Of a stretch of 64,000 nt of DNA, positions 54,624 through 64,000 are shown in pieces; position 1 is the first letter of the stretch; the number at the start of each line of letters is the position of its first letter. The stretch comes from Amborella trichopoda (lineage: Eukaryota > Streptophyta > Magnoliopsida > Amborellales > Amborellaceae). The stretch is from contig NW_006499973.1 in NCBI RefSeq assembly GCF_000471905.2, forward strand, positions 3,994,302 to 4,058,301, read 5' to 3'. The translations under genes and the position numbers were made by a program. The notes beneath the pieces are model-generated. The model was not told the origin of the DNA and searched no databases. It saw only the letters and a program-made list of their open reading frames with translations.

Positions 54624-54780
54624 GATAGGACCCCAAATGATCACCATTGAATTTGGTACGGATCTATAGAAAAGTCAAGTCCCACACCCATGTGATAACT
54701 TTTTCTAAAAATTTGTGTCAACATTAATGGTGATCTTTTGAGGTCTTACACACATGGATGGGGGAGGGTCCTATAGGATT
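54624..54780. mobile_element. MITE-like element, body and right arm
   Basis: Continuation of the element begun at 47161. GACCCCAAATGATCACCATT near 54629 is inverted at about 54724-54746 (AATGGTGATCTTTTGAGGTC), and CATGGATGGGGGAGGGTCCT closes the right arm. The reconstructed element would be about 180 bp with terminal inverted repeats over 50 bp and no coding capacity. Its own target duplication is not clear. Confidence 0.78.
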
Positions 54781-55049
54781 ATTACTCATATCATAATTAT
54801 ATTATTGGACCGCTACACTTGTTTTTAGATGGACCACCTATTTGCATCCATCTTTAAGATGGATGTTTTATAATAACTCAAATATTACAATAACTAGTGT
54901 TCATGTTTATTCATGCCAAAAGATAGGAATACACTATTTCAAAAAAAAAACAAGAACATACTATCCTTTACTCCCTTGCAAAAAACTAACACTAGGAGTG
55001 TCTTTTACCTCTTAAATATTTCACGTCTTAAATTTTGGGATATGATCTC
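54781..55049. other. AT-rich spacer, no gene
   Basis: Contains GGACCGCTACACTTG wording faintly like 60345-60365. Nothing else recognised. Confidence 0.4.
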
Positions 55050-56835
55050 GAGCATAGATAGCAAGTCGAGAACTATCAATAAATCGGCTCACCATAAAAT
55101 CAGAAATAAATCGTTTTTATTTTAAAAAGTCGGATGAAAAAATCGGGTAAAAAATATGGATCGGAAAAAATACTTCATGTAAAGGTATCGCCAATATATC
55201 GGATTAGGCTCAAAAAATCGGATAAATTTATAATATTAGAAATTTTGAAATTCTAAAAACTAAAAATTATGTCAAAGCTATCAATAACTAATTCATCCAT
55301 AAAAACTCTACTAGACTAATATAATTTAGTCAATTAATTTAGACGTCTCATGACTCTCATCCAATCATCTAATATTAAATACATAATTAACTAGTATATA
55401 CTAAAAAAATGTTCCATATAAACCTACCCATGAAATATTTTAAGAAACATCCCACTTACTTATTACATACCAAAAACAAATATACTATATAAATTTATTC
55501 ATTAAATACTTTAACTATTGTATAGTGACAAATATACTACATAAATTCATTAAATACTTAAAACATGACACCTACTTAGCTAGTACCAAAAAAAAAAGTG
55601 CACGATTTTTTTTTTCTCATTACAATAATTTAACTATAGTATGGTAGCTATGGTCACTACATAACTATGGTTAAAGTTTTATGAATTTCGTTAATTCAAA
55701 ATAGGCTCCTAGAGATTTGGGTTTCACATCCATGTGTTTATAGTTTAGAGAGAGAGAAGAAGGACGAAGGAAGAGGCTCATAGCTATTAGGGTTTATAGA
55801 GAGAGAAGAAGGAAGTAGGAAAAGTTCATCGGCTTTGGTTTATATAGAGAGAAGGAAGAAGGAAGACTTCATCGGCTTCACAAATCCTAATATGGAAGAG
55901 GCCCTAACTGATTTTTAGAGAGAGAAAAGGAAAGGAAGATGGGACGATGATTTGAGATAGTTTGAAGAGGAACTTTCTCTCTTATTTGAGTTATTGTTGT
56001 TTGAGAGAAAGCCCTAATTATGCTGAGTTGTTGTTTGAGAAAAAGCCCTAATTATACTTATTTGTGAAGAGGCCTTAACGGATTTTTTTGATTTGTAAAG
56101 AGATCCTAATTTTTAGAGAGAGAAAAGTAAGAGGGTTTTTAATTTTGTTAGGGAAACAGCAAGTTTGGGGGATTGCTTGCTCCTGTAAGTTTACGGTTTA
56201 CACTATATTGTTTATCTTTGTTATCGCATAATAAAAAACCTATACTCACACTCTCTGCATCTCATTCATCAGTAAAAGACTATGTTTTGAGCTATACTTT
56301 GTGGCATAAACATTATTTTCATAAAAACAATTATCACAAATAATAACAGAAATTTACATGTATATGATTTTTCTTTACACAATGATTTACTTTACGAAAT
56401 GATTTGCTATAGATGGTATTATTTCATTTACACAATGATTTTCCATAATAGCAACTGTATTTAAATTTTTAAAAAAAGGAAAAAAAAATTCATACTTTCA
56501 ACCTGCAATTGTGGCTTTGAAGAGCATAGTGGGGATACAAACTTTTATCTTGGGTTTTTTTTTTTGAAATAATATTTTTTTTCAAAAGCATGAAAGTAGC
56601 AATGGCTGCAATACACAAAACAGGGGCAAAAAAAACTATAGGTAAAAAAAGATACGATTTTTTGGCCTGATTTAAATTGAATTAAGAAAAAAACACATTT
56701 TAAACATTTTTATAAAAAGTACGCGATTGTTTCACGACCTTTTCAAAAGGTCGGCGTTTAAAACTGTTTCCATTAAAATGCCAATTTTTTTAAAACATCG
56801 CCGATTAAACAACGATTTACTAACTATGATCTCGA
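55050..56835. mobile_element. Possible TIR element with weak ends
   Basis: CATAGATAGCAAGTCGAGAA near 55055 is weakly inverted at 56800-56830 (AACGATTTACTAACTATG). Both ends hold several AATCGG / CCGATT words. The interior is AT- and GA-rich with no transposase. A hAT-type non-autonomous element would fit, but evidence is thin. Confidence 0.35.
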
Positions 56836-58726
56836 GAGGCAGGCAACCAACTTCTAACACACCTAAAAAAACAAAACTCTTCGTATACCTAAGATTTTTT
56901 TTTTTGGTGAGTCGAGGGAATTGGGTTTAGGACGTAGTATTGCAAATCGTCAAGTGCTAACCAACCAAACCCGAGCTCTTTTTTTTTATGTACCTAAGAA
57001 AATTAGCATCTAAAGATTGCACTAGAGCCGTCCAATTTTTTGAGGGAATGATCTAAATGTTCAAGAACTCAAAATCAAATCTTTTAGTTTAAAAATTATC
57101 ATTTAATTATAATTAGATAGATTCCAAATTTTTAAATAAAAAAAATCAAAAAAAATGTTTTGCCCAAGGGAGTAAATGTATAATATGCTCCTGAGGGAGC
57201 ATAGTATACACGCTCCTTATTCTTCTCCCTTCTCCACACCCAGGCGACCTCCTTTCCGGCTTCTTTCTCTCTTTCCAATTATTCTTTACCTCTCCCTTGG
57301 CGTTCTCCTTTCTCTCTCTAATTTACTCGTCTCTCACCATTCAAGGATTAGAATTTTGAGTCGCATGGTTTTTCAGGCGCAGCGCACTTTTGGGCTGTGC
57401 GAATAGTAAGTAGCAATGTTCGCAAAATCGGAACGGTTAATTAGACATAGGTCTGAAAATATTTTAATTGGCATAATCAGTAAACTGGCCGATTCAATCG
57501 TTTTAACCGGATAAATCCTAGTCGGTTAAAAAAGTATTAAAGAAATAAAAAAAATACAAACATAAAAATCCACTAAAATATGAAAATCATATAAAGAAAG
57601 ATTAAAATGAAACACATTCAAGTGAAGCTGGAAAATAAAAATAAAAATAGATTTTATCGATTCGATTTTTGAATTAAAGTAAGTGTTAATAACAAAAGTA
57701 ATTTTTAATGTTTGTCATAATGTAAAAAATATTAAAAAAATACATTACAAAATAAATTTTTTATTTTTTAAAATTTATATATATTATTATTATTATTATT
57801 ATTTAAATACAAATAGATTACCCAAACCACCCAAACCAGAACTACGCGGTCTAGCTGGCTCGGTTTTTCTACCAGTAGTACATCCGCTTGTCAAATGTCA
57901 GGAAAAACAACCTTTAGGGACCAAATGCCCTCTCTTTTATCCAATGCCGCAAAAGGCCCATTCGTTATACTATAGCATGAAAAATCCACACGATTATACC
58001 GTCATGCCAAAAGATTTTATAATGTGCTGCCGCATACACGAACTGTATATCTACTCACTGGGTCACAAGATTTACTAGGGAGGACTTTTCAATATGAAAC
58101 TTGTAGAACTGCACAAGACTTACTAGATATATTTTCAAAAGAAAAAAATTGAATTTTTAGTTTCTTTCACTTGGACTACACCCTTCTAAAATTTGATGAT
58201 CTATGTTCAATTTTGAGATATTATCTTTTAAAGTGCAATTTTTTTATTCATGTTTTGAGTTTGGTTTATAGACTGAAGAGGTTATATTCCCAAAATTTAT
58301 TGTCTAGGAGTTACTCCTAAATTGGTATTGCCCAAGGGAGTAAATGGACCATATACTCGTATGCAGAAGTAAATGGACCATATACTCCTATGCAGTATGA
58401 AATCTTTTGGTAAGTCAAAATAATAGTACCATTAGATTCTAAGTATGGGATAAATGACTTCTTAATCATCTCGCCAATAATGGTATTTTGAAAGTTAGTA
58501 TTCTGGAACTTTATTTATAGAGTGCCCATGTTCTTTAGCAAAATTTTTTATTTTACGTCTTATGGAGATGACAAAAATACTTATAGTCTTTTACTGATAT
58601 TTACAAAATTATTCTTACTTAATGATCAAAATATCACAAAAGTAATTTTTTTTAAAAAAATAAACCACAAAGTTAATAAATCTACCATTCGCAACTCATT
58701 CTATCATTAACCGTTGTAATTTGAAG
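56836..58726. other. AT-rich region, no gene
   Basis: Low-complexity A/T runs, an (ATT)n tract near 57783-57803, a CT-rich patch at 57210-57330 and a ~35-bp near-duplication of AGTAAATGGACCATATACTC at 58339-58400. GCCCAAGGGAGTAAATG occurs at 57162 and 58329. ORFs have no domain. Confidence 0.5.
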
Positions 58727-59134
58727 NNNNNNNNNNNNNNNNNNNNNNNNNNNNNNNNNNNNNNNNNNNNNNNNNNNNNNNNNNNNNNNNNNNNNNNNNN
58801 NNNNNNNNNNNNNNNNNNNNNNNNNNNNNNNNNNNNNNNNNNNNNNNNNNNNNNNNNNNNNNNNNNNNNNNNNNNNNNNNNNNNNNNNNNNNNNNNNNNN
58901 NNNNNNNNNNNNNNNNNNNNNNNNNNNNNNNNNNNNNNNNNNNNNNNNNNNNNNNNNNNNNNNNNNNNNNNNNNNNNNNNNNNNNNNNNNNNNNNNNNNN
59001 NNNNNNNNNNNNNNNNNNNNNNNNNNNNNNNNNNNNNNNNNNNNNNNNNNNNNNNNNNNNNNNNNNNNNNNNNNNNNNNNNNNNNNNNNNNNNNNNNNNN
59101 NNNNNNNNNNNNNNNNNNNNNNNNNNNNNNNNNN
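58727..59134. other. Assembly gap of 408 N
   Basis: Run of 408 N, next to a TA microsatellite that may have broken the assembly. ORFs drawn across it are meaningless. Confidence 0.98.
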
Positions 59135-59147
59135 TAGTTTGTTAGTA

Positions 59148-59151
<4 letters not shown>

Positions 59152-59183
<32 letters not shown>
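59152..59183. repeat. TA microsatellite
   Basis: About 16 TA units directly after the gap. Confidence 0.97.
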
Positions 59184-59187
<4 letters not shown>

Positions 59188-59536
59188 ATGAGACCATTTA
59201 CTTAAGGTTTGCAAGGGACCATTTATAAATCATACGGCTTGAAATCTAATAGCGGGTGATTGTGACCATGTTGCCAATAATATGGGTATATGATGGCAAA
59301 AAAAAGACAGATAAAAAAAAGAAAAAGAAGCTCATAGTGAGGGTGACAAGGGACACGAGACTCGATGGGGTAGACCTGAGACCCAATGCATATGGGTATG
59401 GATCCACTTTTTAGACCCGACATGTTGGCTCTGGGTCCAAAACCTGGATCCGAATCTATTCGGATCTAGGTCTGAGTCGAGGCAAACCTGACTCATACCC
59501 GAGCTAATGCTACCGCTACATTTACCTTTGCTACAA
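59184..59536. other. MITE-related fragment and GGATCC-rich words
   Basis: ATGAGACCATTTACTTAAGG and TTGTGACCATGTTGCC near 59187-59273 resemble wording inside the MITE at 59537-59961, so a diverged fragment is likely. 59360-59510 has GGATCC/GGGTCC/AGACCCGA words of a kind common in plant non-autonomous DNA elements. Confidence 0.45.
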
Positions 59537-59961
59537 GGTGGTCATAATTACTTATCATTATCTGATGTGAAATCTGATAGCATAGGTGCATCATAAAGTT
59601 CGAAAAAAATTCTTTTAAACTTTAGGCTTGGTATATGGAATAAATGTAGCCACCAAATTTTACATCCAATAGTCAAGATTAATTGTGACCACCTTGTAAT
59701 AAAGGTAAATTGTGACCACCTTGTGCTCTATAAGGTGTAATGTGATTGGTTTAATTCAGTATAAGGAAAAGATATAATGAGACCATTTATCTTTGAAGTA
59801 AGTTGGTCACAATTAAGTTTGACCATTGAATGTGAAATTAGATGGCTACATTTATTCCACTGACCAAGCTCAAATTTCAAAAAAACAATTTCTCGAACTT
59901 TATGACACATCTAAGTTATAAGATTTCACATCGGATGGTGGTAAATAATTAAGACCTCACA
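59537..59961. mobile_element. MITE with ~160-bp inverted arms
   Basis: The left arm GTGGTCATAATTACTTATCA...GATGTGAAATC...CATAAAGTTCGA...GGAATAAATGTAGCCA is repeated inverted in the right arm (59800-59961). The central loop is short. The structure is foldback-like, about 425 bp, non-coding. Family unknown. Confidence 0.85.
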
Positions 59962-60439
59962 ATTTATGGGGGTATTCTGATGAAGTGTTTGCAAACTCGG
60001 TTGTTCCAACTCGAAACCAGCCAGTCAAACTGGAACCGGGCATTGGCTGATTCAGTTTTGGCTGTTTTTAATGGTCTGATTGGGTATTTTGAAATAAAAT
60101 TAAAACATATATATAAAAGCCCAAGAAAGAAGGGAATTATTTGTAATGGTTTTTTCTTCTTTTTTTTGTTTTTGTTTTTTTTGTTTTTATCATTTTGGCA
60201 AAGATTGGATAATGTTTTAGCTATGAATAATTATATTTACATTTTCATATTTATTTTTTTAAAATAAAAAATACCCCTAATCACAAATCGATTTTTGAAA
60301 AGGAAAATTGTTTCATGCAGGGTGGACCTCCTGTCTACATATGTAGTCCAGAAAGTGTAAGCCGTCCATCTTATGATTGGATACAAGAAGGTGTTCCATC
60401 TAAAAACAATGGAAACTAACGGTCCAAATGTTTTTTTAC
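59962..60439. other. AT-rich spacer, no gene
   Basis: Contains an AACCGG-rich patch near 60000-60060 and a poly-T region. The ORF at 59980-60267 is driven by T runs and has no domain. Confidence 0.45.
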
Positions 60440-60606
60440 CAGAATTATTATTTATACTTTTAAAATTTATTTATTTTTTCATATCCATGATCTCCATGTT
60501 ACATATCCTTAAAAGTTAAGTCTTAAAATCCATCTGAAAAATAGATTTATTAAGAGGCCCGTATTTCTACATATGCGGGATTGGCTGCATAGAAACCTAG
60601 TCCTTT
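60440..60606 (-). repeat. R3 repeat copy 2 (inverted)
   Basis: On the minus strand AGGTTTCTATGCAGCCAATC...ACATGGAGATCATGGATATGA matches 46762-46930. Confidence 0.6.
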
Positions 60607-61212
60607 TTAAAATCCAATTTTTTTTTTCACTTTTCAACTTCACTTAGCTGTCCTTTGTTTAATCATGGTTTCGATATACTTTTTGTATTGTTTTATTTTT
60701 TATTTTTTAAATACTCTTTGGATCGGCCTGGACTTGCCCCATTATGCCAATTGAACCATTCGGTTACCGGTTACTCACCTAGGCTTTTGCCGGTTTTCTG
60801 GGCCGGTTCAATTTTTTGGTCTGATGGATACGATGTCGGACTTGCACCATTTGCATTATCGAATAACCCTTTTGTATGGGATGCTCTGGTGTTCCATGCA
60901 TCAAACTGGTCCATACTTTGACTTTATTATTTTTTCCTCTTCTTTATTTTTTATTATTATTATTTTTGTAGATTTTATTATATACGTGTAGCAGTATGAT
61001 GATTTCAACATCAGATCCCTCTTTGTATGGGTTATTGGTCTGATGTTCCAATTGAATGTTAATTGATTTATTTTTTCTTACATTTTCATTTTTAAAAAAT
61101 AGTTATACGGTACGTTTTCAAGTTCCTTATAACATTATCTAAAATTTCATAAAGGTTGTGCTGGCTTTTCTACTGATCTCGGTAATAGGAGACCATGTTT
61201 TATTTTTGAAAA
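60607..61212. other. AT-rich region with AACCGG-type words, no gene
   Basis: 60715-60920 has GGTTACCGG, GCCGGTT and GGGCCGGTTCAATTT words similar in style to 60000-60060 inverted, hinting at ends of a small DNA element. The ORF at 60655-60921 lacks any domain. Confidence 0.4.
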
Positions 61213-61596
61213 GGTGTGGTTTGCATAAGGTTGCAACCTTAAACAATCTAATTAAGGTGCATCTCTAAATTCTATCATAAATATAATTTTGATATAAAGA
61301 TTCTTAGGATGACTTGAGAATCTATTTAATATCTAATTATAAACTTTTAAGCTTTAAATATGGTTCAAATAAAGTAGATCCAAAAACATATGAAAATTTT
61401 GAAAATGGATGGTCCAAATAATGTGTTGCAAGATTAAGTACTTTGTAGATTCGAAATCTTTTTTTCTTTTCATATTCATACATCTCGATGTCGAGATGAC
61501 CAATTAGAGGGTTTCTCAACATCAATCAACTTTTTATGCTGGATTTTTTAGGTGCATTTTTTATTCTATTGCAACTTTATATAAATTTTTTCCCTT
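61213..61596 (+). mobile_element. R2 family copy 5
   Basis: Starts GGTGTGGTTTGCATAAGGTT and ends TTGCAACTTTATATAAATTT. It shows the family's imperfect inverted termini best (AAGGTTGCAACC at the start, GTTGCAACTTTAT-like at the end). Confidence 0.78.
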
Positions 61597-61773
61597 TTTA
61601 AATTGTTAAAGAAATTTATATTTTGAATGAGTTCACATGCTTTTAAAAATATTAAGACCCAATAAACTATCACATATTTTTATTACAAATACAAAAATCA
61701 TTAAAAATAATAATATTGTCTTTAAGACCAAAATAGAATGCTGATTTAAAAATCTAATTGTTAATATTTTAAA
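61597..61773. other. Spacer between two R2 copies
   Basis: AT-rich, nothing recognised. Confidence 0.5.
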
Positions 61774-62150
61774 GGGTGTGGTTTCCATAAGGATCTTCAA
61801 ATTTTATCAAATAACATATAATTTTGATGTAAAATAGTCTTAAGATTTTCTCAAGATCTATTTTCATATCTAATTATAAAATTTTAAACTCTAAAAATGA
61901 TTAAAATCAAGTAGATCTATAAACATATGGAAATCTTGAAAATGGACGGTCTAGATAATATGTTGTAAGATACACCATTTCTGGGACTCAAAATCCTTTC
62001 ATTTTTCATAGTCATGCATCTCGATGTTGAGATGATCAATTAGAGAGTTTTTTAACATTAAAAAACCTTTTTCGATGGATTTTTGAGGTGCATCCGTAGT
62101 TCTAACTTTTAAAGTTGTTTAAATTTACAACCTTATATAAACTTTTTCTT
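61774..62150 (+). mobile_element. R2 family copy 6
   Basis: Starts GGGTGTGGTTTCCATAAGGA, keeps AAAATGGACGGTCTAGATAA and CATCTCGATGTTGAGATGAT, and ends CTTATATAAACTTTTTCTTA. Same orientation as copy 5, about 560 bp downstream of its start. Confidence 0.8.
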
Positions 62151-62569
62151 ATTTTAAATTAAATTTATGATTGTGTTTAAAATCTAAATATTGTTAGAAT
62201 CTTAAAACATTTCTTATTCCTAGATGCTTCATTATGACCTTTAAGAGGTATAGAAATTGTAATGATTGATGTATGTTCCGTCTAAGACTCTAGGGTTCAT
62301 TTCTTTTGAGCTTTAAAAACTTATTTTTTGATCTCTTATTACGAGTGACATGCACGTGTGTTGCACGTAAAATTAATTATTAATTATAAAATTTAAAAGG
62401 ACTTTTGATTAAGAAGAGAGAGCTTCTAATCGATCCATTCACATAATTATAGAGAGAGAAGATAGACCTCATTTTATATCATACATTCAATTGTTCACTG
62501 AATAGAAAAATGTTTCTATTGAAATATGAAAGAAAATAAAATATAATATGTGTAAATGGAAGTTATGAC
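62151..62569. other. AT-rich sequence, no gene
   Basis: CATGCACGTGTGTTGCACGT near 62349 is a palindrome-rich word of a type often seen at plant DNA-element ends. No partner was found in the window. Confidence 0.4.
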
Positions 62570-63244
62570 ATAGAGTAGTTTTGAAATGTGGGGGAGATAG
62601 ATAGAGAAATTTTAGGAAAGTTGATTTATTAAGACAAAGAGATAGTAGAGGTACGTGAAAATATTGGTGAGAAGAAAGAGAAAAAAAATAGCACCGGGAG
62701 GAGATTTATTAAGAGAGATAAAATAAGAGAGAAATTTTAGGAAAGTTGATTTATTAGGAGAGAGAGTAGGTACATGCGAATATTGGTGAAAGGAGAGAAT
62801 AGAGAGAAAACGTGAGATTATTGTAGTATTATATTAGTATATATTTTATAATAATTCAATAATTATTATTGATAATTATAATAAAACTAATTTATACTTG
62901 TACTATTAGTATTTATAACTAAATAATTACAATTGTAGTATTAGATATATTTATGACCAGGAGATTATTTTGTTTTTTGGGGAGAAAAATGAATTTAATT
63001 AAATTAGGGAAATAGGAAAGAGAAGGCCTCACCACATTAAAAAAATTAGTTATCTAGAAGATAATGTGTCATCATACTAGAAAAGAAGTTACCTATTTTT
63101 ATGTGAGAATTAAAAGATAAAAAGCGTGGGAGAGAGGAAAAGATGAGTAAATTAAAATTGCTTTAATTGGGAGAGAGAAGATGAGATGTCATCATAGAAC
63201 TAAAGGAGTTACCTATTTGTATATATTTTCATGTATGTAGGATG

Positions 63245-63291
<47 letters not shown>

Positions 63292-63560
63292 AACATATAA
63301 ATATTGGACTGATAGAAAGAAGGATGAGGTATCATCACACAACTAAAGGAGTTACCTATTTTTATGTATACAAATTTTTATGTATGTAGGATGGAGAGAG
63401 AAAGAGCTAATATAGAAACGTGGGAGAGATGAAGGGAAGATGATGTGTCATCACGCAACTAAAAGAGTTACCTATTTTTATGTATTTGCATGCATGTAGG
63501 ATGTAAAGAGAGAAAGAGAGAGAGAGATAATGGATAAACGTAGGAGAGATGGAAAAAGTA
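62570..63560. repeat. Purine-rich region with ~120 bp tandem units
   Basis: Two units of AAATTTTAGGAAAGTTGATT start near 62608 and 62731. Four units of GTTACCTATTTTTATG with preceding GTCATCA and following ATGTAGGATG start near 63088, 63208, 63351 and 63468 (spacing 117-143). GGGAGAGA words link them. No coding capacity. Confidence 0.75.
63244..63289. repeat. GA microsatellite
   Basis: Nearly pure (GA)n inside the tandem region. Confidence 0.97.
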
Positions 63561-64000
63561 AATTAAGAAAAATAAAAGAGAGACAATTTGTATAATGTGG
63601 GAGAGACAAGGATATGAATTGAATGAAAAAAGATATGTGGCGCGATAATAAAAGGGGTGTTGCTCTCGCTTAATATATAATAATACATGCACCATGTATA
63701 AATCCATAAACCACCATACTTTTGAAAAACTATTTCTTGTGTGACCCAAAAAATTGCACACACCCTCTCTTCATCTAATACTCAACCCCAAAAGAATAAA
63801 TTTCAACTTCCACCTTAGACATGGTTAGAATGGGTCCCGTCCAACAATGAATCTCGACCATTTATTTGGTGAATTTCATGATCTAGACCTTTATGAATTC
63901 AAAATAAAGTAAATTTTTTTTTTAACATCGTCCATCTAATGATAATAAAATCGTCTAAAAATTTTGGAAAGGGAAAAATATTGCTTTTTAGGCCGTCTCA
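63561..64000. other. Window end, no feature
   Basis: AT-rich sequence. The minus-strand ORFs at 63468-63763 are formed from simple sequence and lack a domain. No feature is supported. Confidence 0.5.

Noticed and set aside
58682-59197. ORFs spanning the 408-N gap
   Set aside because: They consist of unknown residues from N and have no evidential value.

Overview
This window looks like repeat-dominated nuclear DNA of a flowering plant. The evidence is three Ty1/copia elements with initiator-Met-type primer sites, a chromovirus-like Ty3/gypsy remnant, Mutator-like TIR elements, MITEs, GA/CT-rich tracts and AT-rich spacers. The species cannot be named from the sequence. I found no intact protein-coding gene, no rRNA, tRNA or CRISPR locus. 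Every recognisable coding stretch is a decayed transposon domain. There are two assembly gaps (20 N at 4734 and 408 N at 58727).

Layout. 1-980: short tandem repeat and CT-rich DNA. 981-28095: dominated by four copies of one unnamed LTR-like repeat family, here called R1. Copies A and D read plus, B and C read minus. A and B meet tail to tail near 13530, C and D meet head to head near 22730. Copy A is split by a complete minus-strand copia element, copia-1 (3300-12773, 5-bp target duplication GTCCA). R1 copies carry several tandem arrays and a TATA / AATAAA promoter-like block. 28119-29866: a copy of a dispersed MITE-like family (R2), an AT-rich tandem array and a 170-195 bp tandem array.

29867-42317: plus-strand copia-2 (target duplication CTTTG) inserted in that tandem array. 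Inside its leader sits a Ty3/gypsy element (30202-37014, target duplication CCTCT). The gypsy element has lost pol, keeps a gag remnant, and carries about 1.3 kb of 47-bp monomers arranged as a 141-bp three-monomer higher-order repeat. The insertion order is therefore tandem array, then copia-2, then gypsy.

43504-46254: two neighbouring Mutator-like TIR elements with GC-richer, UTR-like interiors (Pack-MULE candidates). The second has a 9-bp target duplication with one mismatch and contains a nested R2 copy. 46960-47135: RNase H remnant of a LINE-type element. 47161-54780: a MITE-like inverted-repeat element split by minus-strand copia-3 (47193-54623). 54781-64000: AT-rich DNA with MITEs, further R2/R3 copies, a 408-N gap, microsatellites and a purine-rich tandem region.

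The most unusual items are the higher-order satellite-like array inside a pol-less gypsy element, the four-copy inverted R1 family with its private arrays, and the paired Pack-MULE-like elements. Identities and lineage statements were judged by eye, without alignment software.
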